Source: Rhodanobacteraceae bacterium
GTDB lineage: Bacteria > Pseudomonadota > Gammaproteobacteria > Xanthomonadales > Rhodanobacteraceae
Assembly: GCA_004299555.1 (NCBI GenBank)
Contig: SCQU01000002.1
Span: 34,051-98,050, forward strand
Length of the DNA stretch: 64,000 bases
Direction of reading: 5' to 3'
Below, piece by piece: positions 1-9,658 of the stretch. The notes beneath the pieces are model-generated. The model saw nothing but the letters and a program-made list of their open reading frames with translations, searched no databases and was not told the DNA's origin. Both the position numbers and the translations under genes were made by a program. Each line of letters begins with the position of its first letter. Within the stretch, counting starts at the first letter, position 1.

Positions 1-1128
1 GAGCCGGCCGATCCGCGCTGGCCCGAAAACGGCTATCGCGGCGACTATATTTGCGATGTCGCGCGGGACTACCTTGCGGGCGCCACCGTTGCGGCTGGCG
101 GTGAACGCGTCACCGCGGCCAAGTCGCCGGACGATCTGGATGCGATCCGCCGGTTTGCGGTGACCTGGCTGCGCCGCGAACAGGACGCGGACCTGCGTGC
201 GTTCGGGGTGGTGTTCGACGTGTATTTCCTCGAGTCGTCGCTGTATCGCGACGCCAAGGTGCAGCAGGTGGTGGAGCGGATAGCGGCGCAGGGCCATTCC
301 TACGAGGCCGACGGCGCGCTGTGGTTGCGCAGCACCACCTTCGGCGACGACAAGGACCGCGTCATGCGCAAGTCCGACGGCAGCTACACCTACTTCGTGC
401 CGGACGTCGCCTACCATCTGTCCAAATGGGAGCGGGGATACCAGCGCGCGATCACCGAGCTTGGCGCCGACCACCACGGCTCGCTTACGCGGGTCCGCGC
501 AGGCTTGCAGGCGCTCGGCGTGGGCATTCCCAAGGACTGGCCGGAGTATGTGCTGCACCAGATGGTGACGGTGATGCGCGGCGGCGAAGAGGTGAAAATC
601 TCCAAGCGGGCGGGTTCCTACGTCACCCTGCGCGACCTGATCGACATGGCAGGGCTGGACGCGACCCGCTATTTCCTGATCGCGCGCAAGAGCGACTCGC
701 AGCTGGTGTTCGACATCGACCTCGCGCGGGCGCAGACCAACGACAATCCGGTGTATTACATCCAGTACGCGCACGCCCGGGTGTGCAGCGTCGAGCGTCA
801 GTTGCACGAGCGCGGGATGGTGTTCGAACTGGGCAACGCGCTGCAGCACCTTGACCGGTTGGACAGCGGGTATGCGCGCAGCGTCATGGTGGCGTTGTCG
901 CGCTACCCTGAAACCGTCGAGGCCGCGGCCGCCACCTGCGAACCGCACGTTCTGGCACAGTACCTGCGCGATCTGGCCGGTGCGTTCCATGTCTGGTACA
1001 ACGCCAGGCAGTTCCTGGTGGATGATGGGGATGTGCGCAACGCGCGCGTGGCGCTGGCGTGGGCCACGCGGCAGGTACTGGCCAATGGGCTCGATTTGCT
1101 GGGCGTTTCAGCGCCGCAGTCGATGTGA
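1..1128 (+). CDS. argS: Arginyl-tRNA synthetase, C-terminal part (5' end outside window)
   Basis: This class I aminoacyl-tRNA synthetase charges tRNA-Arg in the cytoplasm. The frame is open from the first base, so the gene begins upstream and 375 codons are visible. The fragment holds the C-terminal part of the catalytic core, with an [10 protein letters not shown] stretch and a KISKR class I signature loop at fragment residues 199-203. An all-helical DALR anticodon-binding domain follows, with a typical [10 protein letters not shown] stretch, and the protein ends in SAPQSM. The HIGH region lies outside the window. The SPOR gene follows 59 bases later on the same strand. Identification is secure from motif order and the DALR tail. 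Confidence 0.95.
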   Translation, partial: EPADPRWPENGYRGDYICDVARDYLAGATVAAGGERVTAAKSPDDLDAIRRFAVTWLRREQDADLRAFGVVFDVYFLESSLYRDAKVQQVVERIAAQGHSYEADGALWLRSTTFGDDKDRVMRKSDGSYTYFVPDVAYHLSKWERGYQRAITELGADHHGSLTRVRAGLQALGVGIPKDWPEYVLHQMVTVMRGGEEVKISKRAGSYVTLRDLIDMAGLDATRYFLIARKSDSQLVFDIDLARAQTNDNPVYYIQYAHARVCSVERQLHERGMVFELGNALQHLDRLDSGYARSVMVALSRYPETVEAAAATCEPHVLAQYLRDLAGAFHVWYNARQFLVDDGDVRNARVALAWATRQVLANGLDLLGVSAPQSM

Positions 1129-1187
1129 GCACGGTGGCGTTCTGGAATGCTTGACGCGGCCCACGCAGGGCCGAAAGAGGACAGCAA

Positions 1188-1811
1188 GTGGCGACACGCA
1201 ACAATCGGCAAGCGGTACGCAACGGCCGGCCCACGGTTCCCGGTTGGGCGTTGTTCGTGGCCGGCGTCGTGGTCGGCCTCATCCTGATGGGCATCGTCGC
1301 GCATCGCGGCTTGATTCCCAGCTTGCGCCGCAACGACCAGCCCCAGGCCAACCCCAACGCCGTGGCCGAGCCGGGCAGCGCGCCCGGCATCGCCAGTGGC
1401 GGCAGTGCAGCGGCCAGTTCCTCGCAGTTTGATTTCTACAAGGTGCTGCCCGAGAAGGAAGTCGTGATTCCCAACGCCGAGCTGTCGGCGATGGCCAAGG
1501 CCGAGCAGGACCAGGGGGCGGCGGCGAACAATGCCAGCCCTGCGGCCACCACCGGCCCCGCGGCGGGTGCCACGGCCGAAGGCGGCTATGTACTGCAGGT
1601 GGGTGCGTTTCCCAAGGCCGGCGACGCCGATGCGATGAAGGCCAGGCTCGCGCTGCAGGGGTTCGCCGCGCACGTGCAGGCGGTGACGCTCGATGGCCAG
1701 GTGTGGAACCGGGTGCGCATCGGGCCGTTCGCGTCGGCGACCGAGCTGCAGGCGGTGCAAAAACAATTGTCGGCGGCCGGCATCCACGGCGTGCCGTTGA
1801 AGGAAAAGTGA
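1188..1811 (+). CDS. SPOR-domain membrane protein, FtsN-like
   Basis: This 207-residue inner-membrane protein should bind denuded septal peptidoglycan through its C-terminal SPOR domain. It has a short basic cytoplasmic N-terminus, one membrane segment at about residues 19-38, a low-complexity Ala/Gly/Pro linker, and a SPOR domain from about residue 130, beginning GGYVLQVGAF and containing WNRVRIGPF. The start is GTG, with AAAGAGG seven bases upstream. Its stop overlaps the next start in a TGATG junction, suggesting translational coupling. The argS-SPOR order is common in gammaproteobacteria, where such proteins are often called FtsN-like. A specific division role is inferred. Confidence 0.85.
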   Translation: MATRNNRQAVRNGRPTVPGWALFVAGVVVGLILMGIVAHRGLIPSLRRNDQPQANPNAVAEPGSAPGIASGGSAAASSSQFDFYKVLPEKEVVIPNAELSAMAKAEQDQGAAANNASPAATTGPAAGATAEGGYVLQVGAFPKAGDADAMKARLALQGFAAHVQAVTLDGQVWNRVRIGPFASATELQAVQKQLSAAGIHGVPLKEK

Positions 1812-2560
1812 TGCAGACCGTGTTGGTGACCGGCGCGTCGGCGGGCTTCGGCGCGGCGATTGCGGCGCAGTTTGCGGCCCATGGGTGGCGCGTGGTCGCG
1901 TGCGCGCGACGCGCCGAGCGGCTGGCCGCGCTGACCGGCCGCTTTGGCCAGCAGCGTGTGCATGCGTGCGCGTTCGACCTGCGCGACGAGGCGGCACTGC
2001 GCGCGGCCCTGGCCGCATTGCCGGATGGTTTCCGTGACCTCGATCTGCTGGTCAACAATGCCGGCCTCGCGCTCGGTACCGGCAAGGCGCAGGCGTCGGA
2101 TCTTGCGCAGTGGCGGCAAATGATCGACACCAACGTCACCGCGCTGGTGACCCTGACGCGGCTACTGCTACCGCAGCTCATCGAGCGCCGCGGCGCGATC
2201 GTCAACATCAGTTCAATCTCGGGCACGCATCCCTACCCCGGCGGCAACGTGTACGGCGGCACCAAGGCGTTTGTCACCCAGTTTTCGGCCAACCTGCGCT
2301 GCGACCTGCACGGTACCGGCGTGCGGGTGTCCAACATCGAACCCGGCATGGCCGAAACCGAGTTCACCCTGGTGCGCACCGGCGGCGACCAGGCGGCGTC
2401 GGACAAGCTCTATGCGGGGGCGCATCCCATCACGGGGCAAGACATTGCCGAAACGGTGTGGTGGATTGCGAACCTGCCGCCGCACCTCGACGTCACCCGG
2501 GTTGAAGTGATGCCGGTCAGCCAGTCGCCGGCGGGGTTGCAGGTCGCGCGCGACCCATAA
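1811..2560 (+). CDS. Short-chain dehydrogenase/reductase, YdfG-like
   Basis: This 249-residue NAD(P)-dependent oxidoreductase is a classical SDR. It has the TGASAGFG dinucleotide-binding turn at residues 6-13, an NNAG motif, the ISSISG serine region and a YGGTK active-site motif. The nearest known type is the NADP-dependent serine/3-hydroxy acid dehydrogenase YdfG, judged from the short length and the IEPGMAETEF segment. The actual substrate cannot be read from sequence. I chose ATG 1811 because it overlaps the stop of the upstream SPOR gene and places the glycine motif at the expected position. It converges on speA with a 19-base gap. Confidence 0.85.
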   Translation: MQTVLVTGASAGFGAAIAAQFAAHGWRVVACARRAERLAALTGRFGQQRVHACAFDLRDEAALRAALAALPDGFRDLDLLVNNAGLALGTGKAQASDLAQWRQMIDTNVTALVTLTRLLLPQLIERRGAIVNISSISGTHPYPGGNVYGGTKAFVTQFSANLRCDLHGTGVRVSNIEPGMAETEFTLVRTGGDQAASDKLYAGAHPITGQDIAETVWWIANLPPHLDVTRVEVMPVSQSPAGLQVARDP

Positions 2561-2579
2561 TGGCGGGTTGCGCCGCCGA

Positions 2580-4481
2580 TCACGCCTCGCGCAAATAGGT
2601 GTAGCCGGTGAGCCCCGCCTCCAGCGCGGCCTCGATGGCTGGCGCCGATTCAGCGTCGATGTCCGCAGCGGCGATCCTGGCGCGATACGCCGCACGCAGG
2701 TCGTCCGGCCGGTAGCCGACGTAGTCGAGCAGCATGTCGGCCGAATCGCCGCGGCGCGCGCCGTCCAGCGTGAAACCGTCGCCGTCGATGCGCACGTTGA
2801 CCGCATCGGTGTCGCCAAACAGGTTGTGGATGTCGCCCAGGGTTTCCTGATACGCGCCGACCAGGAAAATGCCGAGCCGGTAGGGTTCGCCGGGGCGCAG
2901 CGCGTGCAGTGGCAGGCTGACGTCAAGGTCGCCCGATTGGACATAGGTGTCGACGCGGCCGTCGGAATCACAGGTGAGGTCGGCCAGCGTGCCGCGCCGC
3001 GTGGGCCGCTCGTCCAGCCGCGTCAGCGGCATGATCGGGAAGACCTGGTCGATCGCCCACACGTCCGGAATCGACTCGAACACCGAGAAGTTGCAGAAGT
3101 ACTTGTCGACCAGCTTCACGTCGAGCGCGTCGATGATTTCGCGGTGCGAACGCTCGCCGGGCTTGAGCCGTGCGCGTACACCGAGCGCGATCGCGTGATA
3201 CAGCGCGTCGAGCGTGGCGCGGCCGCCAAGGTCCAGCACGCCCTGCGCGTACAGCAGCTGCCCCTCGCCGAGGTACTGCTGGGCATCCTGCCAGACCTCG
3301 CGGACCGGGCGCGTATCGAGCGCGGCCAGCGTGTCGCGCAGGGCGCGCAGCACCGGTGCCTCGTCGGGGGTGGCCGGCGGTACCACGCCGTCCGGCGCGG
3401 GTTCGACTTCGCTCACGTTCACCACCAGCACCGCGTGGTGCGCCGTCAGCGCGCGGCCGGATTCACTCATGACGCACGGCGGCTCCAGCCGGGCCTCCGC
3501 GCAGGCCGCCGCGAGTGGCGCGATGATGGCGTTGGCGTACTGGTCGAGGTCGTAGTTGATCGAGCATCCGCCGCGCGAGCGCGTACCCTCGTAGTCGACG
3601 CCGAGCCCGCCGCCGACGTCGACGTGGTCGAGCGGCAGTCCCGCCGCGCGCAGTTCCGAGAAGTGCCGTACCGCTTCGCGCATCCCGGTGGCAATGTCGC
3701 GCAGGTTGGAGATCTGCGAACCCATGTGGAAGTGCATCAGGTGCACCGTGTGGGTGAGGTCAACTTCGCGCAGGCGTGCGATCAGCGCCAGCAGCTGCGC
3801 CGGCGTCAGCCCGAACTTGCTCTTGTCGCCGCCGGTGTTTTGCCACTTGCCCGCGCCGAGTGATGCCAGCCGCACGCGCACCCCGAGCCGGGGCTCCACG
3901 CTGAGCGCGCGCGATTCGGTGATGACGTGTTCGAGCTCCGATGGCTTTTCGATCACGATCACGACGTCGAGGCCGAGCTTGCGGCCGATCAGCGCAAGGC
4001 GGATGTATTCAGCGTCCTTGTAGCCGTTGCAGACGACCAGTGATCCAGGCCTGGCCATGCCCAGCACCGCCAGGAGTTCCGGTTTGGACCCGGCTTCGAG
4101 TCCAAAGCCGGTGCCGGCCGCGCGCGGCGACAGCGGGCCCTCGGCCAGCGTCTGCGCGACGGCGCGTTGCTGGTTAACCTTGATCGGGTACAGCGCGGTG
4201 TAACCGCCGGAGTAGTTGTGGGTGCGCATGGCGCCGGCAAACGCGGCGCGCAGGCGCGCCCGCCGGTCCAGCAGGATGTCCGGGAAACGCAGCAGCAGCG
4301 GTACCCGCAGCCCGAGTGCCTGCGCGCGCGCAAGCGCCGCGGTCAGCGCGATGGCGGGGCCGTTTGCGCCCCGCGGGCGCATCACCGCGCGACCGGCGGC
4401 GTCGATGTCGACGTAGCCGTCGCTCCAGTGTGCGACGGAATAGGTGGTGCGGGCAGCCGCAACGTTCCAGGCATTCGTCAT
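2580..4481 (-). CDS. speA: Biosynthetic arginine decarboxylase
   Basis: This 633-residue PLP enzyme decarboxylates arginine to agmatine, the first step of the agmatine route to putrescine. Its length matches biosynthetic SpeA of proteobacteria. Visible family marks are the PLP lysine in IKVNQQRAV, the HFHMGSQI segment, DVGGGLGVDYEG for phosphate binding, and a C-terminal barrel ending in a TYLREA tail. It is divergent from speE across 164 bases, so both polyamine genes share one upstream region. No aguA/aguB-type genes for converting agmatine are in the window. The start ATG gives the usual N-terminus, with WSDGYVDID near residue 18. Confidence 0.95.
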   Translation of the reverse strand: MTNAWNVAAARTTYSVAHWSDGYVDIDAAGRAVMRPRGANGPAIALTAALARAQALGLRVPLLLRFPDILLDRRARLRAAFAGAMRTHNYSGGYTALYPIKVNQQRAVAQTLAEGPLSPRAAGTGFGLEAGSKPELLAVLGMARPGSLVVCNGYKDAEYIRLALIGRKLGLDVVIVIEKPSELEHVITESRALSVEPRLGVRVRLASLGAGKWQNTGGDKSKFGLTPAQLLALIARLREVDLTHTVHLMHFHMGSQISNLRDIATGMREAVRHFSELRAAGLPLDHVDVGGGLGVDYEGTRSRGGCSINYDLDQYANAIIAPLAAACAEARLEPPCVMSESGRALTAHHAVLVVNVSEVEPAPDGVVPPATPDEAPVLRALRDTLAALDTRPVREVWQDAQQYLGEGQLLYAQGVLDLGGRATLDALYHAIALGVRARLKPGERSHREIIDALDVKLVDKYFCNFSVFESIPDVWAIDQVFPIMPLTRLDERPTRRGTLADLTCDSDGRVDTYVQSGDLDVSLPLHALRPGEPYRLGIFLVGAYQETLGDIHNLFGDTDAVNVRIDGDGFTLDGARRGDSADMLLDYVGYRPDDLRAAYRARIAAADIDAESAPAIEAALEAGLTGYTYLREA

Positions 4482-4645
4482 CGTCGATCTCCGGACAACG
4501 AGGAGTCAGAACGTCGCAGCGGCGGGCCTTGACGCGCACAGGTGCCGACCGGAAGCCACCGTCGCCGCGGGATCGACCGTACCATTGTAACGCGGTCGCG
4601 CCATCCGGCCGCTACAATCCCGCGGTCTCCATTCGGGTTTTGGTC

Positions 4646-5494
4646 ATGGCGTCCACCTGGTTCACCGAACAGCACACCGCATCCGGCTCGGCCGTCGGCT
4701 ATCGCGTGCGCGAAAAATTGGCCGACGAGCAGACGCCGTTCCAGCACATCGAGATCTACGCAACCACCGACTGGGGCAACCTGATGGTGATCGACGGCTG
4801 CACCATGCTGACCACGCGCGACAACTTCCTGTATCACGAGATGATGACGCACCCGGCGCTCTACACCCACGCCGCGCCGAAGGACGTCGTGATCATCGGC
4901 GGCGGCGATTGCGGCACGCTGCGCCAGGTACTCAGGCATCCGGAAGTCGGCCACGTCGCACAGATCGACATCGATGAGCGGGTGACGCGCCTGGCCGAGC
5001 AGTATTTTCCGGAACTGTGCGAGTCCAACGCCGATCCGCGTGCGCAGCTGTTGTTTGACGACGGCATCAAGTACATGGCCGAAGCCGCGCCGGACTCGCT
5101 GGATGTCGTCATCGTCGATTCGACCGATCCGGTGGGTCCGGCCGAGGGTTTGTTCAACACGAAGTTCTACGCGAGCTGTTGCCGCGCGTTGCGCGCCGGC
5201 GGCATCCTTGTGCAGCAGTCGGAATCGCCGCTGGTGCTGCTGGACCTCATCCAGTCGATGCAGCGCGAAATGCGCGCCGCGGGTTTTACCACGACCCGAA
5301 CCCTGCCGTTCCCGCAACCGTGCTATCCGACCGGCTGGTGGAGCACGACGCTGGCGCGCAAGGGTGGGGACCTCACCCGTTTTCGCGAGCACGATGCCGC
5401 TGACAAACCGTTCCAGACACGCTACTACAACGTTGATATCCACCGTGCGGCGCTGGCGCAACCGGAGTTCATGCGCACGGCGCTGGCCGTCTGA
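4646..5494 (+). CDS. speE: Spermidine synthase
   Basis: This 282-residue aminopropyltransferase transfers the aminopropyl group of decarboxylated S-adenosylmethionine to putrescine. It has the WFTEQH start, the GGGDCGTLR cofactor loop, DIDERV and the catalytic-region sequence DSTDPVGPAE. The C-terminal region has the usual PCYPTGWWS stretch. I chose ATG 4646 because it places WFTEQH at residues 5-10 as in the family. Longer in-frame upstream starts would run across the speA promoter region. With divergent speA it forms a polyamine locus. Confidence 0.95.
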   Translation: MASTWFTEQHTASGSAVGYRVREKLADEQTPFQHIEIYATTDWGNLMVIDGCTMLTTRDNFLYHEMMTHPALYTHAAPKDVVIIGGGDCGTLRQVLRHPEVGHVAQIDIDERVTRLAEQYFPELCESNADPRAQLLFDDGIKYMAEAAPDSLDVVIVDSTDPVGPAEGLFNTKFYASCCRALRAGGILVQQSESPLVLLDLIQSMQREMRAAGFTTTRTLPFPQPCYPTGWWSTTLARKGGDLTRFREHDAADKPFQTRYYNVDIHRAALAQPEFMRTALAV

Positions 5495-5564
5495 CACAGC
5501 TGGCCGGCGGCCATTCACGTCCATCGGCTAAGGTTCGAACGCGTTTCCAACCGGGTCATCGCTC

Positions 5565-6635
5565 ATGCGTATCGCCGTTTCCGCAGTTCTCCTTGCCACC
5601 CTGCTGGTCGCCGACGCGGCGCTGGCGGCCCCGCCCGCGCACCGCGCTGCGCCCGGGGCGCCCGTCGCCGCAGCGTCCGTGGCCAAACTGTCACCCGCCG
5701 ACCAGAAGCGGGTCGCGGCCATCGAGCAATACCAGCACGACCTTGTAAGCGTGGTGGCGCTGCGTGCCGATCCGCTGTACCTGCTGGGTGCGGCGATCCT
5801 CGCGACGCCGTTCAAGGACGCGGTGCCGGGGCTGGGTTTTGACGCCCTGAGCACGCGTGCCGCCGCGGCACCCAACGCCAGTCCCGCCGTCGAGTGGGCG
5901 CGCCTTGGTGTGTGCAAGGACCAGGCGGATTGCCCGAACGCGAAGGCGTTTGCATACCTCAAGCAGCACGCGGCCGACAATGCGGCGGTGTGGGTGGTGG
6001 CACTGGACGTGGCCGCGCGCGACCACGACACCCAGGCCGAGCAGGCGGCATTCGAGCACGCCGCCGCCGCGCAAACCTATGACGATTACTATGGCCGCGC
6101 GCTGGCCGGGGTCGCGAAGGCGACGGCGGTATTGCCACCGTTGCCGGATACCACGGCGGGCGCGCACGACGGCCAGCCCGACAATCCGGAGGGTGTGCGC
6201 GCGCTGGTTGCGATCAACGCGATGGGTGCGTTGCCGCGGCCCAGCCTGCAACCGGTGGTCCAGCTTTGCGCCAAGGCTGCCGTGAGCGCCGCGGCGAAGC
6301 GGCGGAAAGCCTGCCTGCAACTGGCGCACACGCTGCAGTGGGGCTCAAGCCCCGTGGCACGCGCCGTGGGCCTACACATCGAAGGCGACCTCGATCCGGA
6401 CGGTTCGGCGCAGGCACAGCAGGCCAGCCACGATCTGGCGTGGCAGGTGCAGCAGTATTCCGCACTGCTGCAACACGCACTGACCGATCCGGGCATCGCC
6501 GCGCGCTGGCTGACGGCGGCCCGCACTGGCGGCACCGAACTCAGCCTGATGCTTGCAACCTTGCGCGGCAACGGCGTACCGACCGCGGCACCGGCGGGCG
6601 CCGCGCCGGCCTCCGCCGCTTCCGGCGCCCACTGA
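5565..6635 (+). CDS. Secreted protein of unknown function
   Basis: I do not recognise a family for this 356-residue protein. It begins with a clear Sec signal peptide (MRIAVSAVLLATLLVADAAL, cleavage probably after ALA near residue 22) and continues as an Ala-rich, helical sequence. Motifs such as DYYGRALAGVAKA and AARWLTAARTGG resemble a helical-repeat fold. Four cysteines lie mid-protein (CKDQADC, then two more near residues 230 and 245) and could form disulfides in the periplasm. The tail is low-complexity Ala/Pro. It sits between speE and the broken sixA on the same strand, 70 bases after speE, and the context gives no function. Confidence 0.7.
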   Translation: MRIAVSAVLLATLLVADAALAAPPAHRAAPGAPVAAASVAKLSPADQKRVAAIEQYQHDLVSVVALRADPLYLLGAAILATPFKDAVPGLGFDALSTRAAAAPNASPAVEWARLGVCKDQADCPNAKAFAYLKQHAADNAAVWVVALDVAARDHDTQAEQAAFEHAAAAQTYDDYYGRALAGVAKATAVLPPLPDTTAGAHDGQPDNPEGVRALVAINAMGALPRPSLQPVVQLCAKAAVSAAAKRRKACLQLAHTLQWGSSPVARAVGLHIEGDLDPDGSAQAQQASHDLAWQVQQYSALLQHALTDPGIAARWLTAARTGGTELSLMLATLRGNGVPTAAPAGAAPASAASGAH

Positions 6636-6648
6636 CTGGAATCTGGAC

Positions 6649-7125
6649 ATGCGTGAAATCCTGTTGCTGCGCCACGCCGAGGCCATGAATGCCGGCCCTG
6701 ACGGACGTGATATGGAGCGGCCGCTGAGCGTGCATGGCGAAAGCCAGGCCCACGCAGCGGGCGACTGGCTGGCGGCCCATGGCGCCGAGCCCGACGCGGT
6801 GCTGTGTTCGCCGGCGCGTCGCGCGTAGATGACCGCCGATGCGGTGTGCCAGATCCTGCATCTGCGTGCGCCCCGCTTCCTGCCGGCGATCTACGAGGCG
6901 ACGCCCGGCGAGTTGCTGGCGCTCGTCGAGCGGCATGCCGTCGACGCGAAACAGGTGTTGCTGGTAGGCCACAATCCCGGCATCGAGCAGCTGCTTGCGC
7001 TCTTGACCGAAGGCCGCTCGGCCGACGCGCGCGGAATCTCGCCCGCCACCGTCGCCTGGATCGAACTAACCGACGACGTGCTTGAACCTGGCCACGGCCG
7101 CCTGCGGGCGCTGTGGTCGCCGTGA
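6649..7125 (+). pseudogene. sixA: Phosphohistidine phosphatase SixA interrupted by an in-frame amber codon
   Basis: The frame encodes a histidine-phosphatase protein of 158 codons, the usual SixA length. It has the catalytic LLRHAEA motif at residues 5-11 and a distal VGHNPG motif. A TAG codon at 6826-6828 cuts the frame after SPARRA, where homologues read straight through a basic stretch into (M/Q)TA. The second half resumes in the same frame, and ATG 6829 follows the amber codon directly, so re-initiation giving a separate 98-residue piece is possible. SixA removes phosphate from histidine phosphotransfer domains. Possible explanations are a true null allele, amber readthrough or a base-calling error. 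The rest of the gene shows no decay. Confidence 0.8.
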
Positions 7126-7133
7126 GTTAGCCG

Positions 7134-7712
7134 GTGCGGCTGCTGCTGGCGATCTGCGTTGCCTTGCTGCCGCCGCGGGCCGCGGCGCAGGTACGGCCGG
7201 CCACGCAGTCTTTCGCGATCGATCCCACGCAATCGGAAGTGCAGTTCAGCGTCCGCAAGTTCTGGTTTGCCCATGTGCGCGGCACGTTTCCCGGGCTGTC
7301 CGGAAGCTTGCGCCGGATCGATACCCCTGTGGGCGAGGGTCTTGGCGTGGTCGCTGCGACCCTCGTGGTCGACCGGCTGGTGATGGACGCTGCCGGCGAT
7401 CGCGCCCATGCGCTTGGGCCGGACTTTTTCGATGCCGCGGCGTTTCCGGGTATCACCTTCGATTCCGATCCATTTCCGCTGACGCTGCTGGTCCCTGGCG
7501 GCAGGCTCCGCGGGATGCTGGCGCTCCACGGTGAACGCCAGCCCGTGGCGCTGGACCTGCAGCCGTCAGCCTGTCCGCGCCAGCCGCTGGCGTGCGCGAT
7601 CCGCGTGCGCGGCACGATCGCGCGCTCACGGTTCGGGATACGGGGCTGGCGCGGCGTGTTGTCCAGCGAGGTGGAGCTCGATCTCCGGATCCGCCTGCGC
7701 GGAGCGCCATGA
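7134..7712 (+). CDS. YceI-like periplasmic protein
   Basis: This 192-residue protein has a signal peptide (LLLAICVALLPPRAAAQ) followed by a YceI-type lipocalin-like beta-barrel. The core contains the family's DPTQSEVQFSVRKFWF strand, a GTFPGLSG turn and an AFPGITF segment. YceI proteins bind polyisoprenoid-type lipids in the periplasm. The ligand here is not known. The start is GTG 7134, just after the sixA stop, and the stop overlaps the next start in an ATGA junction. Expression is therefore probably coupled to the phospholipase D-type gene downstream. Confidence 0.8.
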   Translation: MRLLLAICVALLPPRAAAQVRPATQSFAIDPTQSEVQFSVRKFWFAHVRGTFPGLSGSLRRIDTPVGEGLGVVAATLVVDRLVMDAAGDRAHALGPDFFDAAAFPGITFDSDPFPLTLLVPGGRLRGMLALHGERQPVALDLQPSACPRQPLACAIRVRGTIARSRFGIRGWRGVLSSEVELDLRIRLRGAP

Positions 7713-9568
7713 GCGCCCCGTATCATGGCCGGATGCCCCGCACGCCCAGCGCGAAACTGGGTTGGTGTGTTTGCGCCCTGACGCTGGTGCTGGCCGGGTG
7801 TGTGCCGCTTCCCGTGCGCAGCATCCAGCGCGCCAACCGGATCGTCGCGATGTCGGTCCCGACCGGCACCGACTGTGATCGCGCCGACCGCTGCGCCGAG
7901 CCCTCGCCGTTCATGGCGCAGGCGGATGCCGCGATCGCGGCATCCACGCCGGGCCATCCCCACAACACCGTCACCTTGCTGAACATCGGCCAGAATGCGC
8001 TGGCCGCACGCATCAACCTGATCCGCGCAGCGCAAAAGTCGATCGACATCCAGACCTACATCTGGGTCGACGATGATGCCGGGATGCTGATGCTGGACGC
8101 GCTGGTCAAGGCCGCGCGGCGCGGCGTCGAGGTCCGGATCCTCGCCGATCAGCTGGGTTCGCTCAACAATCCCGCCCTGCTCTCGCGGCTGGCGCGCGCC
8201 AGCGACAACCTGCATATCAAGCTGTACAACCCGACCTTTGACCGCGCCCGCGCGGGCTACGTCGAATACGCCGCCAGCGTCCTGTGCTGCTTTCGCACGT
8301 TCAACCAGCGCATGCACAACAAGCTGTTCCTCGTGGATGGCAAGGTCGGCATCGTCGGCGGGCGCAACTACCAGAACAGCTATTTCGACTGGGATCCGCA
8401 GATGGATTTCATCGATCGCGACGTGATCGTCGCCGGCGTGGCCGGGCGCCAGATGGCGCGCGGCTTCGAGCTTTTCTGGCACGCCAGGCGTGCGGTGCCA
8501 ATCACCCATCTGCGCGACGTGAACGCCGACATCCTCGCGCATCCGTTTGCCGCGCAGCCGTGGACGGAACCCCGCTTTGCCGACCCGCAGCGGGTGGCGC
8601 GGCTGCGCGCCCTGGCGGACGATTCCGCGTGGCTGTCGGCGAACCTCACCGGGCACAGCCTCAAGGTCGGGCTGGTGGATTACTTCTACGACCTGCCATC
8701 CAAGGACGAGGCCGTGCATGGGCCCGATTCGCGCGAACTCACGCGCGACCTCATGCGCATGATCACGGGCGCCCGGCACCAGATCGTCCTGCAGACGCCC
8801 TATCTGGTGTTGACGCACCGCGCCGGCCGCATCTTCAAGGCATTGCAAAAGAAGGATCCACCCGTGCAGGTGATTGTCTCGACCGACTCGCTGGCCTCGA
8901 CCGATTCGGTGCCGGTGTATGCGCTGTCCTACAAGCACCACAAGAAATTCCTGGTCGACTACGGCTTTGAGATCCACGAGCTGATGCCGCACCCGGCGGA
9001 TGCGCCTGAAATGCTCGGTGACTTCAACCGGTTGTCCGGCATCGGGTCCGAACGGCGTTCGCCGCACCGCGGCGGACGCGCGCCGATCGAGCCCGGCCAT
9101 CCGGGCCCCCGCATGAGCCTGCACGCGAAGTCGCTGGTGGTCGATGGGCAGGTGGCGATGGTCGGGTCGCACAACTTCGATCCGCGCTCGGCACGCATCA
9201 ATACCGAAGACGGCGTCATCATCGACAACGCGGCCTTCGCCAGGCAGGTGCGCGCGTCGATCCTGCGTGATGCCGCGCCGCGCAATGCGTGGCTGGTCGC
9301 GCCCCGGCGCCCCGTTCCCGTCCTCGGCGACGTCAGCCAGGCCATAGGCGATGTGTCGCGCGCGCTGCCGATCTTCGACATCTGGCCATGGGGCTACGCG
9401 ACCGACTACCAGTTGCGGCCGGGCGGCACACCGGTACCGGCGACCAGCCCGGATTTTCTGGACAACTGGACGCCGGTGGGCGACTTCCCCGAGGTCAACC
9501 TGTCGCTCACCACGATCATCACGCGCTTCATCACCGCGTTTGGCGCCGGGATCCAGGGGATCTTGTAG
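7709..9568 (+). CDS. Phospholipase D-family lipoprotein, cardiolipin synthase-like
   Basis: This protein of about 619 residues carries both HKD motifs of the phospholipase D superfamily. The first is HNKLFLVD followed by GGRNYQNSY, and the second is HAKSLVVD followed by GSHNFDPRSA. The N-terminus ends in a lipobox (VLAGC), so it should be a lipid-anchored envelope protein. The architecture resembles ClsC/YmdC-type cardiolipin synthases, but soluble phospholipase D cannot be excluded. ATG 7709 overlaps the YceI stop. ATG 7733 is an alternative that gives a more standard signal-peptide length. It converges on the thiolase gene. Confidence 0.85.
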   Translation: MSAPYHGRMPRTPSAKLGWCVCALTLVLAGCVPLPVRSIQRANRIVAMSVPTGTDCDRADRCAEPSPFMAQADAAIAASTPGHPHNTVTLLNIGQNALAARINLIRAAQKSIDIQTYIWVDDDAGMLMLDALVKAARRGVEVRILADQLGSLNNPALLSRLARASDNLHIKLYNPTFDRARAGYVEYAASVLCCFRTFNQRMHNKLFLVDGKVGIVGGRNYQNSYFDWDPQMDFIDRDVIVAGVAGRQMARGFELFWHARRAVPITHLRDVNADILAHPFAAQPWTEPRFADPQRVARLRALADDSAWLSANLTGHSLKVGLVDYFYDLPSKDEAVHGPDSRELTRDLMRMITGARHQIVLQTPYLVLTHRAGRIFKALQKKDPPVQVIVSTDSLASTDSVPVYALSYKHHKKFLVDYGFEIHELMPHPADAPEMLGDFNRLSGIGSERRSPHRGGRAPIEPGHPGPRMSLHAKSLVVDGQVAMVGSHNFDPRSARINTEDGVIIDNAAFARQVRASILRDAAPRNAWLVAPRRPVPVLGDVSQAIGDVSRALPIFDIWPWGYATDYQLRPGGTPVPATSPDFLDNWTPVGDFPEVNLSLTTIITRFITAFGAGIQGIL

Positions 9569-9658
9569 GGTGGGCTTTTGCCCGTGCCCGCCGCCGTGCC
9601 AGGGTGGCCCGGGGCGGCGGTTGGGGCGGCGGGGATGGCGCCGCGGCCTGGCCTTCCG

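Noticed and set aside
2568..3863. Plus-strand frame of 431 codons opposite speA.
   Set aside because: It is the antisense shadow of speA, which has complete PLP-enzyme motifs. The shadow has a low-complexity Arg/Val/Ala composition.
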